Origin: Cyanophora paradoxa
Taxonomy: Eukaryota > Glaucocystophyceae > Cyanophorales > Cyanophoraceae
Assembly (NCBI GenBank): GCA_004431415.1
Contig: QPMI01000545.1
Span: 186,001 to 250,000, forward strand
Length of the DNA: 64,000 nucleotides
Reading direction: 5' to 3'
Position numbers and translations under genes: made by a program. Below, piece after piece: positions 35,169 to 47,046 of the stretch; position 1 is the stretch's first letter; each line of letters begins with the position of its first letter. The notes below the pieces were generated by a model. It saw only the letters and a program-made list of their open reading frames with translations, was not told where the DNA came from and did not search any database.

Positions 35169-35618
35169 GAAGCCACGCGCTCTCCGCTCTCGCGCGGCCG
35201 CGCCCGAGCGCGGGCGACCAACTCAGCCGACCTGCACTGGGCGTCAGCAAAGAGAACCGTACGCTGATGCGTCTGCATATTTACGCGCCTCTAGGCTTCC
35301 AAAGCGCGTGCAGACGAAGCTCCGCGGGAGCTCCGCTGAGCTCGGCCCCCGCTCAGCTCAGCGCGATCTCCGCTCGATCGCCCTTGCGCTCTTGATCAAG
35401 TGGATGCGCTCTTCCTGCACGCCGCTTACGAGCCCTGTGATGGTTCAGCGGTCCAGTTCGCCGTACCCCCAAAGTGGCTCCAGGCTCCAGCCTTCAGCCT
35501 GTCTGCCGCGGCAGTCAACTACCGCTCCTGCTCCGTGTCAGTGGAGTTCTAATCGGCTTGGTTGTGTCGGCCGCATACGCGCGGCGCGATCCCCCGGCGC
35601 GAATTCTCGGCCGCGAGC
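35169..35618. promoter_or_regulatory. Divergent promoter region, unknown gene and LRR gene
   Basis: A 450-bp interval between divergent starts. It contains several GCTCAGC/AGCTCCGC-type near repeats (35320-35370) and CGTACCCCC at about 35462. No ORF with a family signature is seen. Confidence 0.4.
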
Positions 35619-38600
35619 ATGGCGAAGCCGAAGAATTCTGGCGTCGTAATCGAAGCCAAAGGCCAGTTCCTCGAGAAAGTCGAGCCCGAGAAACTGACGA
35701 AGGATAAGCCGCCGGCTAGCCAAATTGATGGCCTCGATCTGTCGTACAACTACTTGACAACGCTCTCCGGCGTCGCTCCGTTCTGCCGGCTACTCCGGCT
35801 TGATGTATCCGTGCGCCCGCCGCCGAGAGTCGCCGTTGCGTTTGTCTCGGGCCGCCTTCTCACTGTCTTCCTTTCGTCATTCGCAGCATAACCACATCGG
35901 TACGCGGCTCGCGTGTAGCGCGGTCGCGTGCCCGGCTCGGTTTTCAAACCGACCGGCCCCCCACCGCCGAATCCCTCCGCCCCTAGCGGAAAAGGAATCC
36001 CTTGCGAGCTTCCGACTTTCCGTTTCGGCAGATGAGCTCCAGCAGCTGGCCATTACCATTACGAGCCTCAGCGCGGCGTACAATCGCCTCTCGTCTCTGA
36101 CAGGCATCGAGGACCTGCGGGCTCTCACCGGTGCGGCCTGTCGCCTCCCCTGACGCGGCGCGCGCGCGCTGAAAACGATCCCGTATCGCAGAGCTGGACG
36201 TGTCCTACAACTCGATATCGGACCTGCGGCAGGTCGGATCGCTCATGCACCTTACGACGCTGCGCGTCGCCGGCAACAAGATCCGCTCCGTCGAGGGCCT
36301 CGAGCGCCTTCAGCGGCTGAAGAAGTGCGGCGCCCTCGGCCCCGGCCCACGTGCGCGCCGCTGAGGCCCACCCCCTCCCCGCAGCCTCGACCTGAGGAAC
36401 AACCTGCTGGCCGCGCCGGACGCGGCGGCCCCGCTAGCCCAGAACCCCCGCCTGGCGAACCTGGAGCTGTCGGGCAACCCGCTCACGCGGTCCGCGGCGC
36501 CGTCGCCCCTCCGCCCGGCCCGCTCGCGCCTCACGCCGCCCGTCGCGTGCGCAGGGCCCGCGGCTGGAAGCTGGAGGTCCTTCAGTTCGTCATGTCCCTC
36601 GAGTTTCTGGACGGAGAGCGTGCGCTACCCCCCGGGCCCCCGCGCCCTCCCTTCTCCTTCCTTTTCCGAGCCCCCTCTTCCTCCTCGCAGGCCTGGAGCG
36701 GAGGTTGAACCGCCCCCCGAGCCCCGCGCGGAAGCCGCTGCCCCCGCGGCCGCCGCCGGAGCCTGTGGCGCCTGGCCAGCAGACGCAGCCAGTCCCGCAG
36801 GGGAGCCCCCTGCGCCAGCCCCTGAACGACGGTGCGGCCCGTGGGGGGGGCGCCCCCTCGCGGCCCGCGGCGGGAGCGCTCACCGCCCGCCTGCCCGCCC
36901 GCACGCTCGCAGGCCGCTGGCCCTTTCTTTCGGGGCAGTCGCCGTCCCGCGGCCCCTCCTCCCTCGCCTCGTTCGACTTCGGCTCGGAGTCGGGCCGGCG
37001 CACCTACCGCTCGCCTTCCCCGCCCCGCTCCCTCGCCTCGGCGCCCTCCCTCGCGGCCTCCTCCTCCTCCCGCCTCCTCCTCATGCGCTCGCCCTCTCCC
37101 TCCAAGGAGGACCTCCGGGCTGCCGCCATGTCCCTGAAGAAGGGTGCGCGGGCCGCCCGGGGCGCCCCGCCGCCGCGCCGACCCTGACGCCCCGCCCCAC
37201 CCCCGCAGAGCTGGGGCTCTCGCCGCCGCGCTCGGCGCGCCGGAACCTGGGGGAGCCTTCGGTCTTCCTCGCGGCGTCGGCCCTCGAGCAGCCGCCGCCG
37301 GCGCCGCCCTCGCTGGTCGGGACGCACCGCGCGGCCTCGCCGGCCGCCTCGCAGTCGCGCCTGATGGAGCTGTACGACCCTCTGGACCCCACCGTCGCCC
37401 TCGCCGCCGCCGCCGAGGACTTCGAGCTGCGCCAGTCGGCCCCGCGCGCCCGCCGCGGCAGCGGGCAGCTGGCCCTGGGCGCGCCCAGTGGGAGGAGCTG
37501 GCGGGCCCGCCGCGCACGCCGGCGTCGCCGCTGCCGGGGCGGCCCTCGTCGCGCATCGGGTACGTGCCCGACCTGCCGAGCCCGGAGCACGACCACGACG
37601 AGGGGACTACCCCTGGAGGCCGCCGCCGCGCTGCAGGCCGTCGTGGAGGCGACCTCCGAGGAGGAGCACGGGGCCACGCCCCCGCGCGGCCGCCCCGCCT
37701 GGGCCCCGCCGCAGCCCCCGCAGCCGCCCGCCCCCGTCCTCAGCAGCGCATACGCCGCGGCGTACCGCTCGCCCTCCCCGCCCCACTCCCGCTCCCTCTC
37801 CGTCGACGTCGCGCCGGCCCCGCGCTCCCGGCAGGGCCCCGGGCCCCTGTCGCCGCCCCGGAGCGCCCGCAGCGTCGGCGCGCGCTCCATTTCCAGCTTC
37901 TCGCGCGCCTCGGCGCGCTCTGGCGGGAGCGGCAGCGTGGAGCCGGCGGTCCCGCACAGGCACTCCTGGGCCCTGCGGGTGGCCGGGAGCCCGCGGGCCG
38001 GCACCGAGCTCCTCGCCGACCTGCACGGCTCCTCCCGCGCCCGCTCCCTCGCCGCCGCCACCGACGGCCCCGGCCCCGGCATCCTCCGCCCCGCCTCCTC
38101 CCTATCCTCCACCTCCTCCTCCGCCCCTGCCGTGCCCCGCCCGCCTCCTTCTCCTCCTCCCTGCGGGATCTGTACCCCCGTCCTCCGCGCACGGCCCCGA
38201 CGTGGAGCGCGCGCTCGCCGCGCGGCCCGCCCGCTCCCCGACCCGCCGCCGGCGCGCCCGCACCCGCCCTCCAACCGGCCGCCCCCCAGCTCTCCAGCTC
38301 CCTCCGCGTACCCGTCGTTCGCAACGCCCTACCCCGGCCCCGCCCGCCCGCTCCCTCTCCCCGGCGCGCAACCGGACCGCCCCGCCCGCCTCCTGGTCCT
38401 CCATCTTCCGGGCCGCCTCTGCCTCCGCCTCCGCCGCCTCCGCCGCCGCCGCCGGCAGCGGGAAAAGCAAGCCGCCCGCGCAGCCGCGGCGCGCGCCGCT
38501 CAACGAGAGCATCAGCGCCTGGGACGCGGGCGACGCCTCCTCTGGAGCACCCTCGGACCTCGCCCCCTCCCCGCCCCGGAGCCTCCCCGGCTCTCCCGCC

Positions 38601-39865
38601 CGCGCCCCCGCCGCCTCCGCCGCCCCCGCGACGGCCCCCGTGCAGCGCTCCGCCCCCGTCCTGCAGCACGGCGCCCACGCACGCCGCCAGGGCCGCCGCA
38701 GCGCCGAGGGTGCGCTTTCGCCGCCGTACCCCCGCCGCGCTCTCTTCCAACGCCGCCGCGCAGTCGTCGTGTGGTCGGGGGCGGCGCTGGAAGGGCTCGC
38801 GCAGCTGCTGCGGAGCCCGCAGGCGGCCGTCCGCAGCAAGGCCCTCCTCGTCCTCGCCGGCGTCCTCGACTCCGGTACCCCCCGCCGGCCTGGACTCCGG
38901 TACCCCCCTTCCCGCCGCTGACCTGTCTTCCCAGACGAGAACGCGCGGAACGCCCTGTCTCTGGACATCTGCCCCTCCCTCGCCGACCTCCTCCGCTCCT
39001 CTGACCCCTCCGCCGTCCGCCTCGTACTCCCTTTGGGTTCCTCCCACTTCCTGATCCCGTACCCCTAGGTCGCGGACACGTGCCACTGCGTCGCCCGCCT
39101 GGCCGCCGTGTGGGATCCGCAATCCTCCCCCGTGCGTCCCCGGGCTCCCGCGGGCCGTGGCGCCGCCTCTCCGGTCCCTGACGCCGCCGCAGAACGGGCC
39201 GCACCTGCTGGCGCTCTCGTACCCCCTCCTCACCGTCGCGGCGGGCCCCGACCCCGGCCTGCAGGCCTCCGCCATGGCGGCCCTGGAGGCCCTCGCCGGT
39301 GCGCCGTACCCCCCGCCGCCTCCTCCCCCCGGCCGCTGAGTCCCCCCCAGCGAAGGGCCTGACGTCGGAGAGCCCGCCGCCGCCCTCTCCCACGGCGGCG
39401 CGGCAGCCTGGGGAGGGGCCGGGGCCGGACGCGGCCGGGGCCGGGCCGGAGCCGGAGGTGGCGCGGCGCCTCGAGTTCGAGGGCCGCGGGGGCCAGCAGG
39501 GGCCCCCTGGGCCCGAGCCGGCGCCCGAGGCGGGGGCGGGGGCGGAGCTGGACGAGTCGGGGCAGGGGGAGGCGCTGCTGCGGCGGAAGCGCTCGAACCG
39601 CATCGTGCACCAGATCCTGCACCCAGAGGAGGCGGCGGCGGCGCCCCCCGGGGCGGCGGGCCCCGCCTACCACCAGCTCTCGCTGGCCGAGCTTGCAGAC
39701 CGGCCCCTGGGCGACCTTTCGCCCGACTGGCGCACCCCGTCGCCCCCGCCCCCGCCGTCGCCGCCGGACCCGCCGCCGCCGGCGCGGTGGCCCCCGGGGG
39801 CGCCGGCGGCCCCCCGCCGGACTCCATGGATGTGGACGCCGAGGGCCGCGCCGCCCCATGATTAG
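35619..39865 (+). CDS. Leucine-rich-repeat protein with long disordered middle and ARM/HEAT-like C-terminal part
   Basis: The start at 35619 (MAKPKNSGVVIEAKGQFLEK) leads into SDS22-type leucine-rich repeats split over exons: IDGLDLSYNYLTTLSGVAPF, CRLLRLDVS, ITSLSAAYNRLSSLTGIEDL, ELDVSYNSISDLRQVGSLMH, TTLRVAGNKIRSVEGLERLQ, SLDLRNNLLAAP and LANLELSGNPLTR (to about 36500). This class forms curved scaffolds, often in axonemal or phosphatase-regulatory proteins. About 36700-38750 is Pro/Ser/Arg/Ala-rich and probably disordered. From about 38780 a helical repeat part appears: LEGLAQLLRSPQAAVRSKAL, NALSLDICPSLADLLRSSDP, and PLLTVAAGPDPGLQASAMAA. The last exon has RRKRSNRIVHQILHPEE and a Pro-rich tail to TAG at 39863-39865. 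The repeats are clear. Exon joins in the disordered part are uncertain, and two adjacent genes there cannot be fully excluded. Confidence 0.75.
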
Positions 39866-40435
39866 TATACTCGAATCCGGCCGTGGGGACGGTGCGGTCC
39901 GCACTACGGTACCCTACGAACGGGCCCCCCTCCGGGGCCCGCCGGGCCGGGCCCCATGGGCCATGGACCATGACTCATGAGGGTTTGCGTCGCTCGACGG
40001 GAACGCGTCGACGTTGCCGTCGACTCCGACAAGTCGCCGTCGATCGCAACTCGCGAGTTGCCCTCGACGCTGTCAACCGATTAAAGCGGACTCGAGCGGC
40101 CAGCCTCGAGCTCAGGCTGCGCGCGGGGTCTACCCGGCTAGCCGATAGGAGGTGACTAGCACAAAATACTATGATACAGAATCAAGAGGGATCATGAGAA
40201 GGGACACGATCAGAAGAATGCAAAAGATAAGGAGAACGAGCACGAGGAGAAGGAGTAGAAGAGCTTAATTGCAAGGACGGTCGTAATTTCCCTCGTAAAT
40301 CGATATATGGAGTCACATTGGACCGGAGTAGACTCACTTGAAAAGGCTCACATTATATTGGACCGGAGTGTTATCCGATGATCGACGCGTATACGAGTAC
40401 GGTACGACCGTGACCGTCGCGATCGGACGTACGCG

Positions 40436-40455
40436 CCGCGGACCGCGGTCCGCGG
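40436..40455. repeat. 20-bp perfect palindrome
   Basis: CCGCGGACCGCGGTCCGCGG equals its own reverse complement and is followed by alternating GTACGTATAC sequence. It sits inside the long non-coding spacer with no gene close by. Confidence 0.85.
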
Positions 40456-41271
40456 TACGTATACGTATACGTACGTACGCCGCGCGCCGATCGCGAACGC
40501 CCGGCGCCGGCGGCCGCGGATCCGGACCGCGGTACGCGTACGCGTCGACTCGTTAAACGTTCGATATCGATCGATATATCGCGTTCGAATTCGCGTAAAT
40601 ACTAATATACTATGATAAAAATTCAAAAACATTCACGTCCAGGAAGACGTCGCGATCGACGTCGACGTCGACCCCTTTCGAATTCATGTACCAGTAGACT
40701 GGCAGTAATAGCCTAGTAGGTCCAGTACGTTACTGTACGTATACCCGCTAAACTACCCGCCGCAGCCTCCAATTCACGCACGCGAGTCGACGTCGGCGCC
40801 GGCGGCTCGGCCTCACCGCCGACTCGCGATCGGCGGCGAGTCGGCGCCGACTCGGCGAGTCGGCGGCTCGCCGAGTCGGCCTCACGATTCACGATTCACG
40901 AACTTTCGGAATCACGATTCATGACTCCGGAATTCGGATCCGGCCCATCATGATCATCCGGGCCGAATGGCCCGAATCATCCCGGAGACTGGGCCGGAGT
41001 CCGACCGACTACTAGTACTACGGTACTAGTACTCCGACGTCGACCGACCATCCAATGCATCCATGATGATGAATAGCTATAGCTTGACATGATCCCCTTA
41101 AGCTTAAAATTCTTATCAGTGTAGGCTGTGTTAGCCTGTGTAGCGGCACTGCTGCGGCAGTGCTGCGGGCCTGCGGCACTGTACGGTCTGTACCGTGTTA
41201 CCGCCGGGCCGGTTGCAATTGGTCCGTGTAACGTAACATGTACACATAAATACTGGACTCACTTAATTAAC

Positions 41272-41326
41272 AGAGTCCCAAATTAACAGACCGAAATTTT
41301 GACATAGTCTGTTAATTTGGCACTCT
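41272..41326. repeat. AT-rich inverted repeat, 20-bp arms with one mismatch
   Basis: The arm AGAGTCCCAAATTAACAGAC at 41272-41291 pairs with GTCTGTTAATTTGGCACTCT at 41307-41326 apart from one position. The loop is 15 bases. A third related word, GTCTGCTAATTTAATTGGGA followed by CTCTGTT, occurs around 41427-41453. The pattern could be a small degenerate transposable element. Confidence 0.75.
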
Positions 41327-42335
41327 GCTAATTTGCTGCTGTTCAGTACGTATACGTACTAGTCGTCTCATACAATCTACCCCCCAACATTAGCGCACCA
41401 TACAAGCCAAAATTAAATTGTTTAGTCTGCTAATTTAATTGGGACTCTGTTATTTCGCCTATAATTATAAGGGATCCGGATCGGAGGGCCAGATTTTAAA
41501 ACCTGTTATAATTAATTAACGGGCTGTTAATTTAGTGTAACACGGACGTTACACGGTAGTCTGTCACAGTGTAGCGGCAGTGTACCGGTAGGCTGTGTAT
41601 AGCCTGCGCAAGCTGGTCGGGTCGATCGCAAATTCGAATTCGCAATGGCGCACTCATCAGTAAATTGCGTTTAGGATGCTCCATGCTCGATTGACGCCGG
41701 CATGGCCATGGCATGGCCATTCGAATTCGTTCGAAGCTCGGCGCGCATGGATCGATATCGGAATGCCATCATGGATATCGGATATTCCGTCGCCAATGAC
41801 TCGCCAAGAGTCGCCATCCGACTCGATGATCCGAGTCGACGACGACTCGACGTCGACGTCCATGCGTGGAATATTTAATCCGGCGACCGACCGGCGTATA
41901 CGAACGTATGCGCGTGAATCCGCGCGCGCATGCACATATATGGCCAATTCCAGGCCAAAGCGTTGGCCGCGCGCGCCGGCCCGCGCGCCCGGCCCGCCGC
42001 GCGGCCGATTCCCGGAGTCCGATGTCGATGGTAGTCGATCGCGATCATCATGATCATCGACGCGATGAGATAGCTATAGCGCTATAGCTGCCAGCGGAAC
42101 GCTTTTGGAAGTGCAGGCTCCGCATCTGCAGCTACACGTATTCGGCGTTCCGCCGGCGCCTCATCTCCTTCTCGCGCCAGCTGGCAGCAGGGAGCAGCGC
42201 TGCATTTCCCGCCGAAGATCGCAGGAATCACTCTCTCTGCGCTTTCCCCAGCCCGGCCGTCTTACTTCAGCCGCCACCGCCGTCGTTTCCTTGCGATCAC
42301 CCACGGCCGCGCCGTTGATCGGCGCCGGGAGAACC

Positions 42336-43390
42336 ATGGCGCGCTGGACATACGCGTATCACTTCCGCAACCGGCGCGGGAACAATGCGGCGATCATGCT
42401 GCGCGACGGCCGTGATGGCGTCCCGCGCACGCAGTCCGGCCCGTGGCTCGACCTCATAGGTGCGAGCCTTCGAGAAGTCTGGTTTAGTTGTTGCCGCCAA
42501 GTCCTGCCTCTCGCAGAGGCCGTGGCGAGCGCTTTCCGCATCCCATACCTGGAACTCCTTCGCAACCCGAACTATGACACTGTCGACGCTCTTCAGCGGC
42601 TCACCTTGACGTGCGCCTCCTTCGATACTGCTCGCACTGAAGCGCATGCGGTGTAATTTCTGACGCGCCCTCCGCGCGCAGTGGGCACTACTACATGCCG
42701 CCCGGCCAGAACATCCCCCTGAACGAGCGGCGCTTCCGCCTGCCGGGCAACGCGGCGCGCATGCGGGAGCGGGCGCTGCTGTGCAAGATGAACGGGTGGA
42801 TATCGGAGGGGCCCCTGCCGGGCGCCTCGCGCTTCGACGGGCTCCTGGACGCGCACGACCTCTGCGCCCCCTCGACGCCCCTCAAGGTCCTCTCCGACCG
42901 GGCCTGGCCCTCCCCCCGCAAGCTCATCCGCGCCCGCTACGGCTCCGAGCTGCCCGACTCCGATTCCGAGCAGCCGCCCCACAAGCGCCCCCGCCGCTTC
43001 TGCGACCTCGCCGCCGCCTCCTCCTCCTCCTCCGCCTTCGACTCGGCCCCATCCCACTGCCACGCGGAGGCGCCCTGCGCGCCCGCGCCCTGGCCCCCCC
43101 TTCCCCCCGTCCAGGCCCCCCCGCAGGCCGATCGCGACGCCGGATTCCTCCCCCGGCTCGCCGACGCCTCCCCCCCCTCCGCCTTCTCCACCCCCTCCGC
43201 CTCCGGCTCCTTCTTTACTCCAGCCGGCCCCTCCTCGCCCGCCCCGCAGTTCTTCGATCCCTGCCCCGGCCCCGCAGCCTTCGCCTGCCCCTTCGCCCTC
43301 CCGGCCTCCTGCGCATGGGCAGGGGCACCCTTCGCCCCGGACTTTCGCTTCTACAATCCGCCCGCCCAGCTCGCGGGCGGGTACTCGTAG
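42336..43390 (+). CDS. Unknown protein, probable nuclear, Pro/Ala-rich C-terminus
   Basis: The start at 42336 (MARWTYAYHFRNRRGNNAAI) gives a first exon ending WLDLI. A GTGCGA...CAG intron joins it to EAVASAFRIPYLELLRNPNY and DTVDALQRLT. A second GTGCGC...CAG intron leads to GHYYMPPGQNIPLNERRFRL, PGNAARMRERALLCKMNGWI and LKVLSDRAWPSPRKLIRARY. Both splices keep frame exactly, which supports the model. After a basic PPHKRPRRF cluster (possible nuclear localisation signal) the remaining 130 residues are Pro/Ala/Ser-rich and end FYNPPAQLAGGYS, stop at 43388-43390. No domain is recognised. The conserved-looking N-terminal half with a low-complexity tail suggests a DNA- or RNA-associated factor, but this is only a guess. 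Confidence 0.6.
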
Positions 43391-43824
43391 CCGTCGCTTT
43401 CGCTGCCCACAGCGAAGCTTCCTCAATGTGCTCTAGTAGGATTTTTCAGCGTACGAAGGCAGTCTCGTGCTCAGTTGTTCCTATTTAAATTATTTGAACG
43501 CTTTTCCAACTTCAATTTTGAAACCACCGTCAGACTCGGCGAGATTCAGACTATGCCAGGCAGCCTCGCAGGCAGCTTGCGATTTAAAATGATGTATACG
43601 TAATTATAACGGCTATCCGCATGCTCCACGGTATACCAAACTCCATTGCCACTCCCAGAGAACTGCCGAGCGCCGTCCGGCCCCCCGCGCCCTGCCATGC
43701 CGTGACCCGGCGCAGCTGCAGCCCCGCAGCGCCTCGCGAACTCGCGGAGCCCTCTCCATAGATACAGAGCACCGGCCCGCTCGCGGCTGCTCGCGGATGC
43801 TCCCCAGGGCCTAGCTAGGCGCTT
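43391..43824. other. Convergent intergenic spacer
   Basis: A 434-bp gap between the stop codons of two convergent genes. It is AT-rich at 43470-43610 (TATTTAAATTATTTGAACG, AATGATGTATACGTAATTA) and would carry both polyadenylation regions. No gene is supported. Confidence 0.5.
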
Positions 43825-45286
43825 CTAAAACCTCCTCGCGCTCCCGAAGGTCCAGGACGGCTTCGTCTTGTTCTGGTACGCCGACTGGAACTCCTCTTTC
43901 GGCTTGTAGATCGGGCCTGCGCGCCGCGCGCCGTGCCCGTCGGTACAGCGCCGGAGACTTTCAGAAGCCGCGGCTCGAACGGACCTGGGCTGTTTACTGC
44001 TAAGAATTGGGCGGTGTGCTCCCTCCCGAAGTACTGCGCCCGCGCCGGCTGCTCGGCTGCCACCGGCCGCTGCGCCGCCGTGCCGAACTTGAAGGCAGCC
44101 GCGCACGTCTGCGCGGGGCCGCCCACGGCGCTCAGGGCGGGGTCGGGGCGCGGGCGGGGGGCCGGGGGCGCTCGCTCGCCTGCGACTGGTCCGTCTGCTC
44201 GGGCTCCCCGACGAGCTTTGGGAGGTCGTACGCCCCCGGGCCCGGCGTCGTCTCCGCTGCGCGAGCGGGAGCAGTCGGCGCCCGCGCCGCCGGCCGCCGG
44301 CAGGCCGCGGGACGTCGACAGGGCCCCCGCACCTTTGGACTTGGGCGGGGCGCGCTGCGGGGAGGTGCCGAACCCGAAGGCGGGCGGGGAGCGGCGGACG
44401 GAGGCGTAGTGCAGGTCGGGCGTGTAGGCGCCGGGGCCCACGTTCGAGACCTTGGGCCGCGACTTCGCCGTCCGCATGGAGCCGTCCTCGGGGTGCGGCC
44501 GCTGCGGCGCCGTCCCGAACCGGTGGCTCGGCGCCCCCCGCAACGAAATGTCCGTCTCCGATCCCACCGCCGCCCTCAGCGCGTAAGAGCCCGGGCCCGG
44601 GCTGCTGGCTGCGCCCGGCCGCCCCGTCAGCCGCGGCGCCCCCGCGCGGGAAGGCCGACGCCGGACGCACCTCCGAGCACCGATCCCCGGTTCGGTCCGC
44701 TACCAAACACGTGTGAGGGACTCCTCCTGTAACCGTTCTGGCCCTCGCCGCCGACTGTGGACCTGATCTTGTAGACCGGCCCTGGCGCATAGCTGGTCCG
44801 TATCGCGTCCTCGATGAACGTTATGCCAGTGCTGCGGCGCGCGCTCGTTAGGGCGGTCGGCGTTCCTCGCGGGCCCGCGGGGCGGCTTGCCCTTGTATGG
44901 ACCACGCCGGGGCTTCACTCAAACTGTTCTGCACATACGGCGCCTTGCCTACGTAGGTGCCCAGATCATACTGCAAAAGAGGTCAGACAACGTCGACGTC
45001 GAGAGCTAAGCTTAGAGCTCGGCGAGGCGTCAGCAGCCCTCTCGATTGCAGCGAGATCGCTACATAGCTAGACCCGCAGCTTAGACAAGATCCCTTCCGA
45101 CATCTAATGGCGCGTTGGGCCTGCGGGCTGCTGGCGCAAGCATACCTGGCCCGGGCCAGGCGCGTTCTTGTCCGGCTGCGCGACAGAGAAGGACGAGAAG
45201 CTTTCCATCGATTCCCTCATCCTCTCTTGCCGGGACGCGCCTCGGCTGCCGGGCGGCTGTGGGGAAACGGGGGAGCCCGCCTGCAT
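43825..45286 (-). CDS. SHIPPO/STPGR-repeat protein (outer dense fibre 3 / CIMAP-like)
   Basis: Proteins with repeated PGPGxY motifs bind inside or along axonemal microtubules, so this gene points to a flagellated cell. The start at 45286 (MQAGSPVSPQPPGSRGASRQ) leads to KNAPGPGQ, spliced to YDLGTYVGKAPYVQ, which completes a first PGPGxY unit. Further units are SYAPGPVYKIRSTVGG, NVGPGAYTPDLHYASV and TTPGPGAYDLPKLVGE. They alternate with FGTAPQRPHPE, FGFGTSPQRAPPKSKG and FKFGTAAQRPVAAE, the FG-containing linkers seen between STPGR units. The C-terminal exon reads GPIYKPKEEFQSAYQ and WTFGSARRF before TAG at 43825-43827. The protein is Pro-rich and lacks enzymatic motifs. It shares a 112-bp divergent promoter with the Mut7-C gene. 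Confidence 0.88.
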
Positions 45287-45398
45287 CGCAAGGTACTCTG
45301 CTGTACAACTGACGCGCGGCAGATGGCTTTCCCAATCGCTTGTTACAGTTTAGATTGATGCTGTCGCGGAATAGGGTTTGAGCTCGTACCCCCTAGAG
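45287..45398. promoter_or_regulatory. 112-bp divergent promoter, SHIPPO and Mut7-C genes
   Basis: Only 112 bases separate two divergent ATGs, so both genes must use overlapping or shared promoter elements. The interval contains TTGTTACAGTTTAGATTG and CTCGTACCCCCTAG. A small extra non-coding exon for either gene elsewhere cannot be excluded. Confidence 0.55.
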
Positions 45399-47046
45399 AT
45401 GAAAGCCGACCCGCCGCAGACGCCTGCCGCGTCCCCTGACAGCGCTGACGCGTTCACTTGTACGCAAAATGCGATCCGCTGCAAACCCGTCGAGGAGCCA
45501 AAGTTCGCCGTCGACTGCATGTGCGTCTGGCCCAGCTAGCCTGCCGCCCGCGCCATGCAGCGCTTCTCCCAACGCAATCTAAGCCGTTCGAATTCGCAGG
45601 CTGGGACGCACGGCTCGGCTTCTGCGGTGCGCCGGGTTCGACGCCTTCTTCGCGCCCACGAACCAGAAAGAGGCGCTCGCTGCGAAGGCGGAGGATGAGG
45701 GACGGTGCGCCGTCGCTAGCGCTGTGCACGCGCACACCTGTCGCCCGCCGGTCTTGCAAGCGTGCCGTCGCCGTGTACGTACGCACCCTTTTCCCTCCTC
45801 GCAGCGTGATTATCACGCGGGACGTGTCAATCGAGAGCCTTCTCAAGCGCCGCGTGCTGGACCGCGAGGGGAAGCTGGTCGCGATTCCGCCGCGAAGAAG
45901 TCCTGGCCAGGGGCCGCGCCCGATCCTGTTCAGCGACCCAGGCCTCCTCGGGGACAGCGACGAGGACGACTGCGACGAGGACACAGATCCAAGCGACGCA
46001 GGCCTTTCTCGCAACCGCGCACGGTCTAGGAATAGGGTGCGGCTGCGTTCGTTCCCGTTCTGCTGCTGCGGCTTACTGGCGAGCCCCACAGGCGCTCGTG
46101 AAAGCCGTTCCCAGCGATCGAATACCCCGTGTGAGCGCGCCTCTTGCTAGTCTTGCCATTGGGCGTTCGCACGCCTTGCGCCGCGTATCTGAAATCCGGC
46201 GCAAACGCAGGTCGTCGTTGTGACCGCGGAAGACGCGAGGGACCAGGTCGGTGCGCGACGCTCCCCTTGTTCTATGGAACGGGCCCCTAGATCTGCGCTA
46301 AAAGATGGCGCGTAACCACAGATGAGATCCTACGCGCTTTGAACGTGCACGGTGAGCGCGCCCTGCAGCCTGCGGCGGGTCGACTCTTCAGGCGTGACGC
46401 ATTCAACGAATCGACCGCAGTTCAGTTCGAAAACCTCTTCTCGAGATGGTGAGCCCAGAGCTGCAGCTTCTGTCGCCCCGGCCCGCGAACGCCGTGCGCT
46501 CACGGCGCGCCGCGCAGCGTCAAGTGCTGCGGGGCCAAGTGGCTCTCCGTCACCCCGGAGCATGCTCGGGTGCGTGCTGGCCATGGCCATGGGACCCTCC
46601 GGCCCGAGAGCGAGGTGCTGGCCGCTGCGCTGACCGCCGGGCACCGGCCGGCGCGCCCTCAGTCCGTGGGGATCAGTGAGAGGACCTTGTCGAGGGTGCG
46701 TGCCCCGCCTGCCTTCTCGGCCGCTTCCCTCCGCTGTATCTGACGCCTTCCAGCAGGTCTCTCAGTTCTGGGCGTGCGGCGACTGCGGGTGCATATTCTG
46801 GGAGGGCAGGCAGTTCCAGGGGTGTGTGCACGCGCGCCGCGCCCTGCCGCGCCGGCACACGCGTTCGTTTACCGCTCCCCGCGCCGCTCACTGAGCGTCC
46901 TGCCCCGCAGCGCGATGGACTGGATGACGGAGCGGCTGTGCCGTCTCGACTGCGGGCGGGGCGGGGCGGGGGCCCCCGTGGGGGCGCCCGGGCAGCAGCG
47001 TGCGTCTTTACAGGAGGATCTGCAGGCGAGGCCGGACTCTCATTAA
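45399..47046 (+). CDS. Mut7-C ribonuclease-fold (PIN-like) protein with zinc ribbon
   Basis: Mut7-C domains are PIN-like RNase folds followed by a zinc ribbon, as at the C-terminus of the nuclease Mut-7/EXD3. Exon 1 (45399-45520) ends EPKFAVDC and splices at AT|G to exon 2 (45600-45704): MLGRTARLLRCAGFDAFF, then EALAAKAEDEGR. Exon 3, from 45805, continues VIITRDVSIESLLKRRVL. These are the family's acidic pocket motifs (D..LG.LAR.LR..GFD, and the TRD). Acidic linker GDSDEDDCDEDTDPSD follows, then VVVVTAEDARDQ and TDEILRALNVH. The next joint spells ENLFSRC, with the Cys formed across an intron after TG, followed by VKCCGAKWLSVTPEHAR. A later exon has ACGDCGCIFWEGRQFQ, so both CxxC pairs of the ribbon are present. 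The end is AMDWMTERLCRLDCG and a tail to TAA at 47044-47046. No 3'-5' exonuclease domain precedes it, so it is a stand-alone form. Confidence 0.88.

Larger units (their letters stand above)
39866..42335. other. Long non-coding region, AT-richer, with inverted repeats
   Basis: About 2.5 kb without a supportable gene. GC is clearly lower than in the coding regions, especially 40170-40360, 40560-40640 and 41090-41540. It holds a perfect GC palindrome at 40436-40455, dense TCGGC/GAGTCGGC words at 40790-40885, an AT-rich 20-bp inverted repeat at 41272-41326, alternating purine-pyrimidine tracts (GTACGTATACGT) and ATCATGATCAT-type self-complementary words. Short frames exist but show no codon structure. 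The right end must hold the promoter of the gene at 42336. Confidence 0.6.

Noticed and set aside
36582-39971. Long minus-strand frames opposite the LRR gene
   Set aside because: Low-complexity Arg/Gly/Ala sequence with no family signal; the plus strand carries leucine-rich repeats with consistent splice sites.
45600-45704. A 27-base micro-exon in the Mut7-C gene, from taking GTGCGC at 45627 as a donor
   Set aside because: Reading through gives RCAGFDAFFAP and a frame-perfect join to VIITRD, exactly the expected domain, so the exon is 105 bases and the inner GTGCGC is not a donor.
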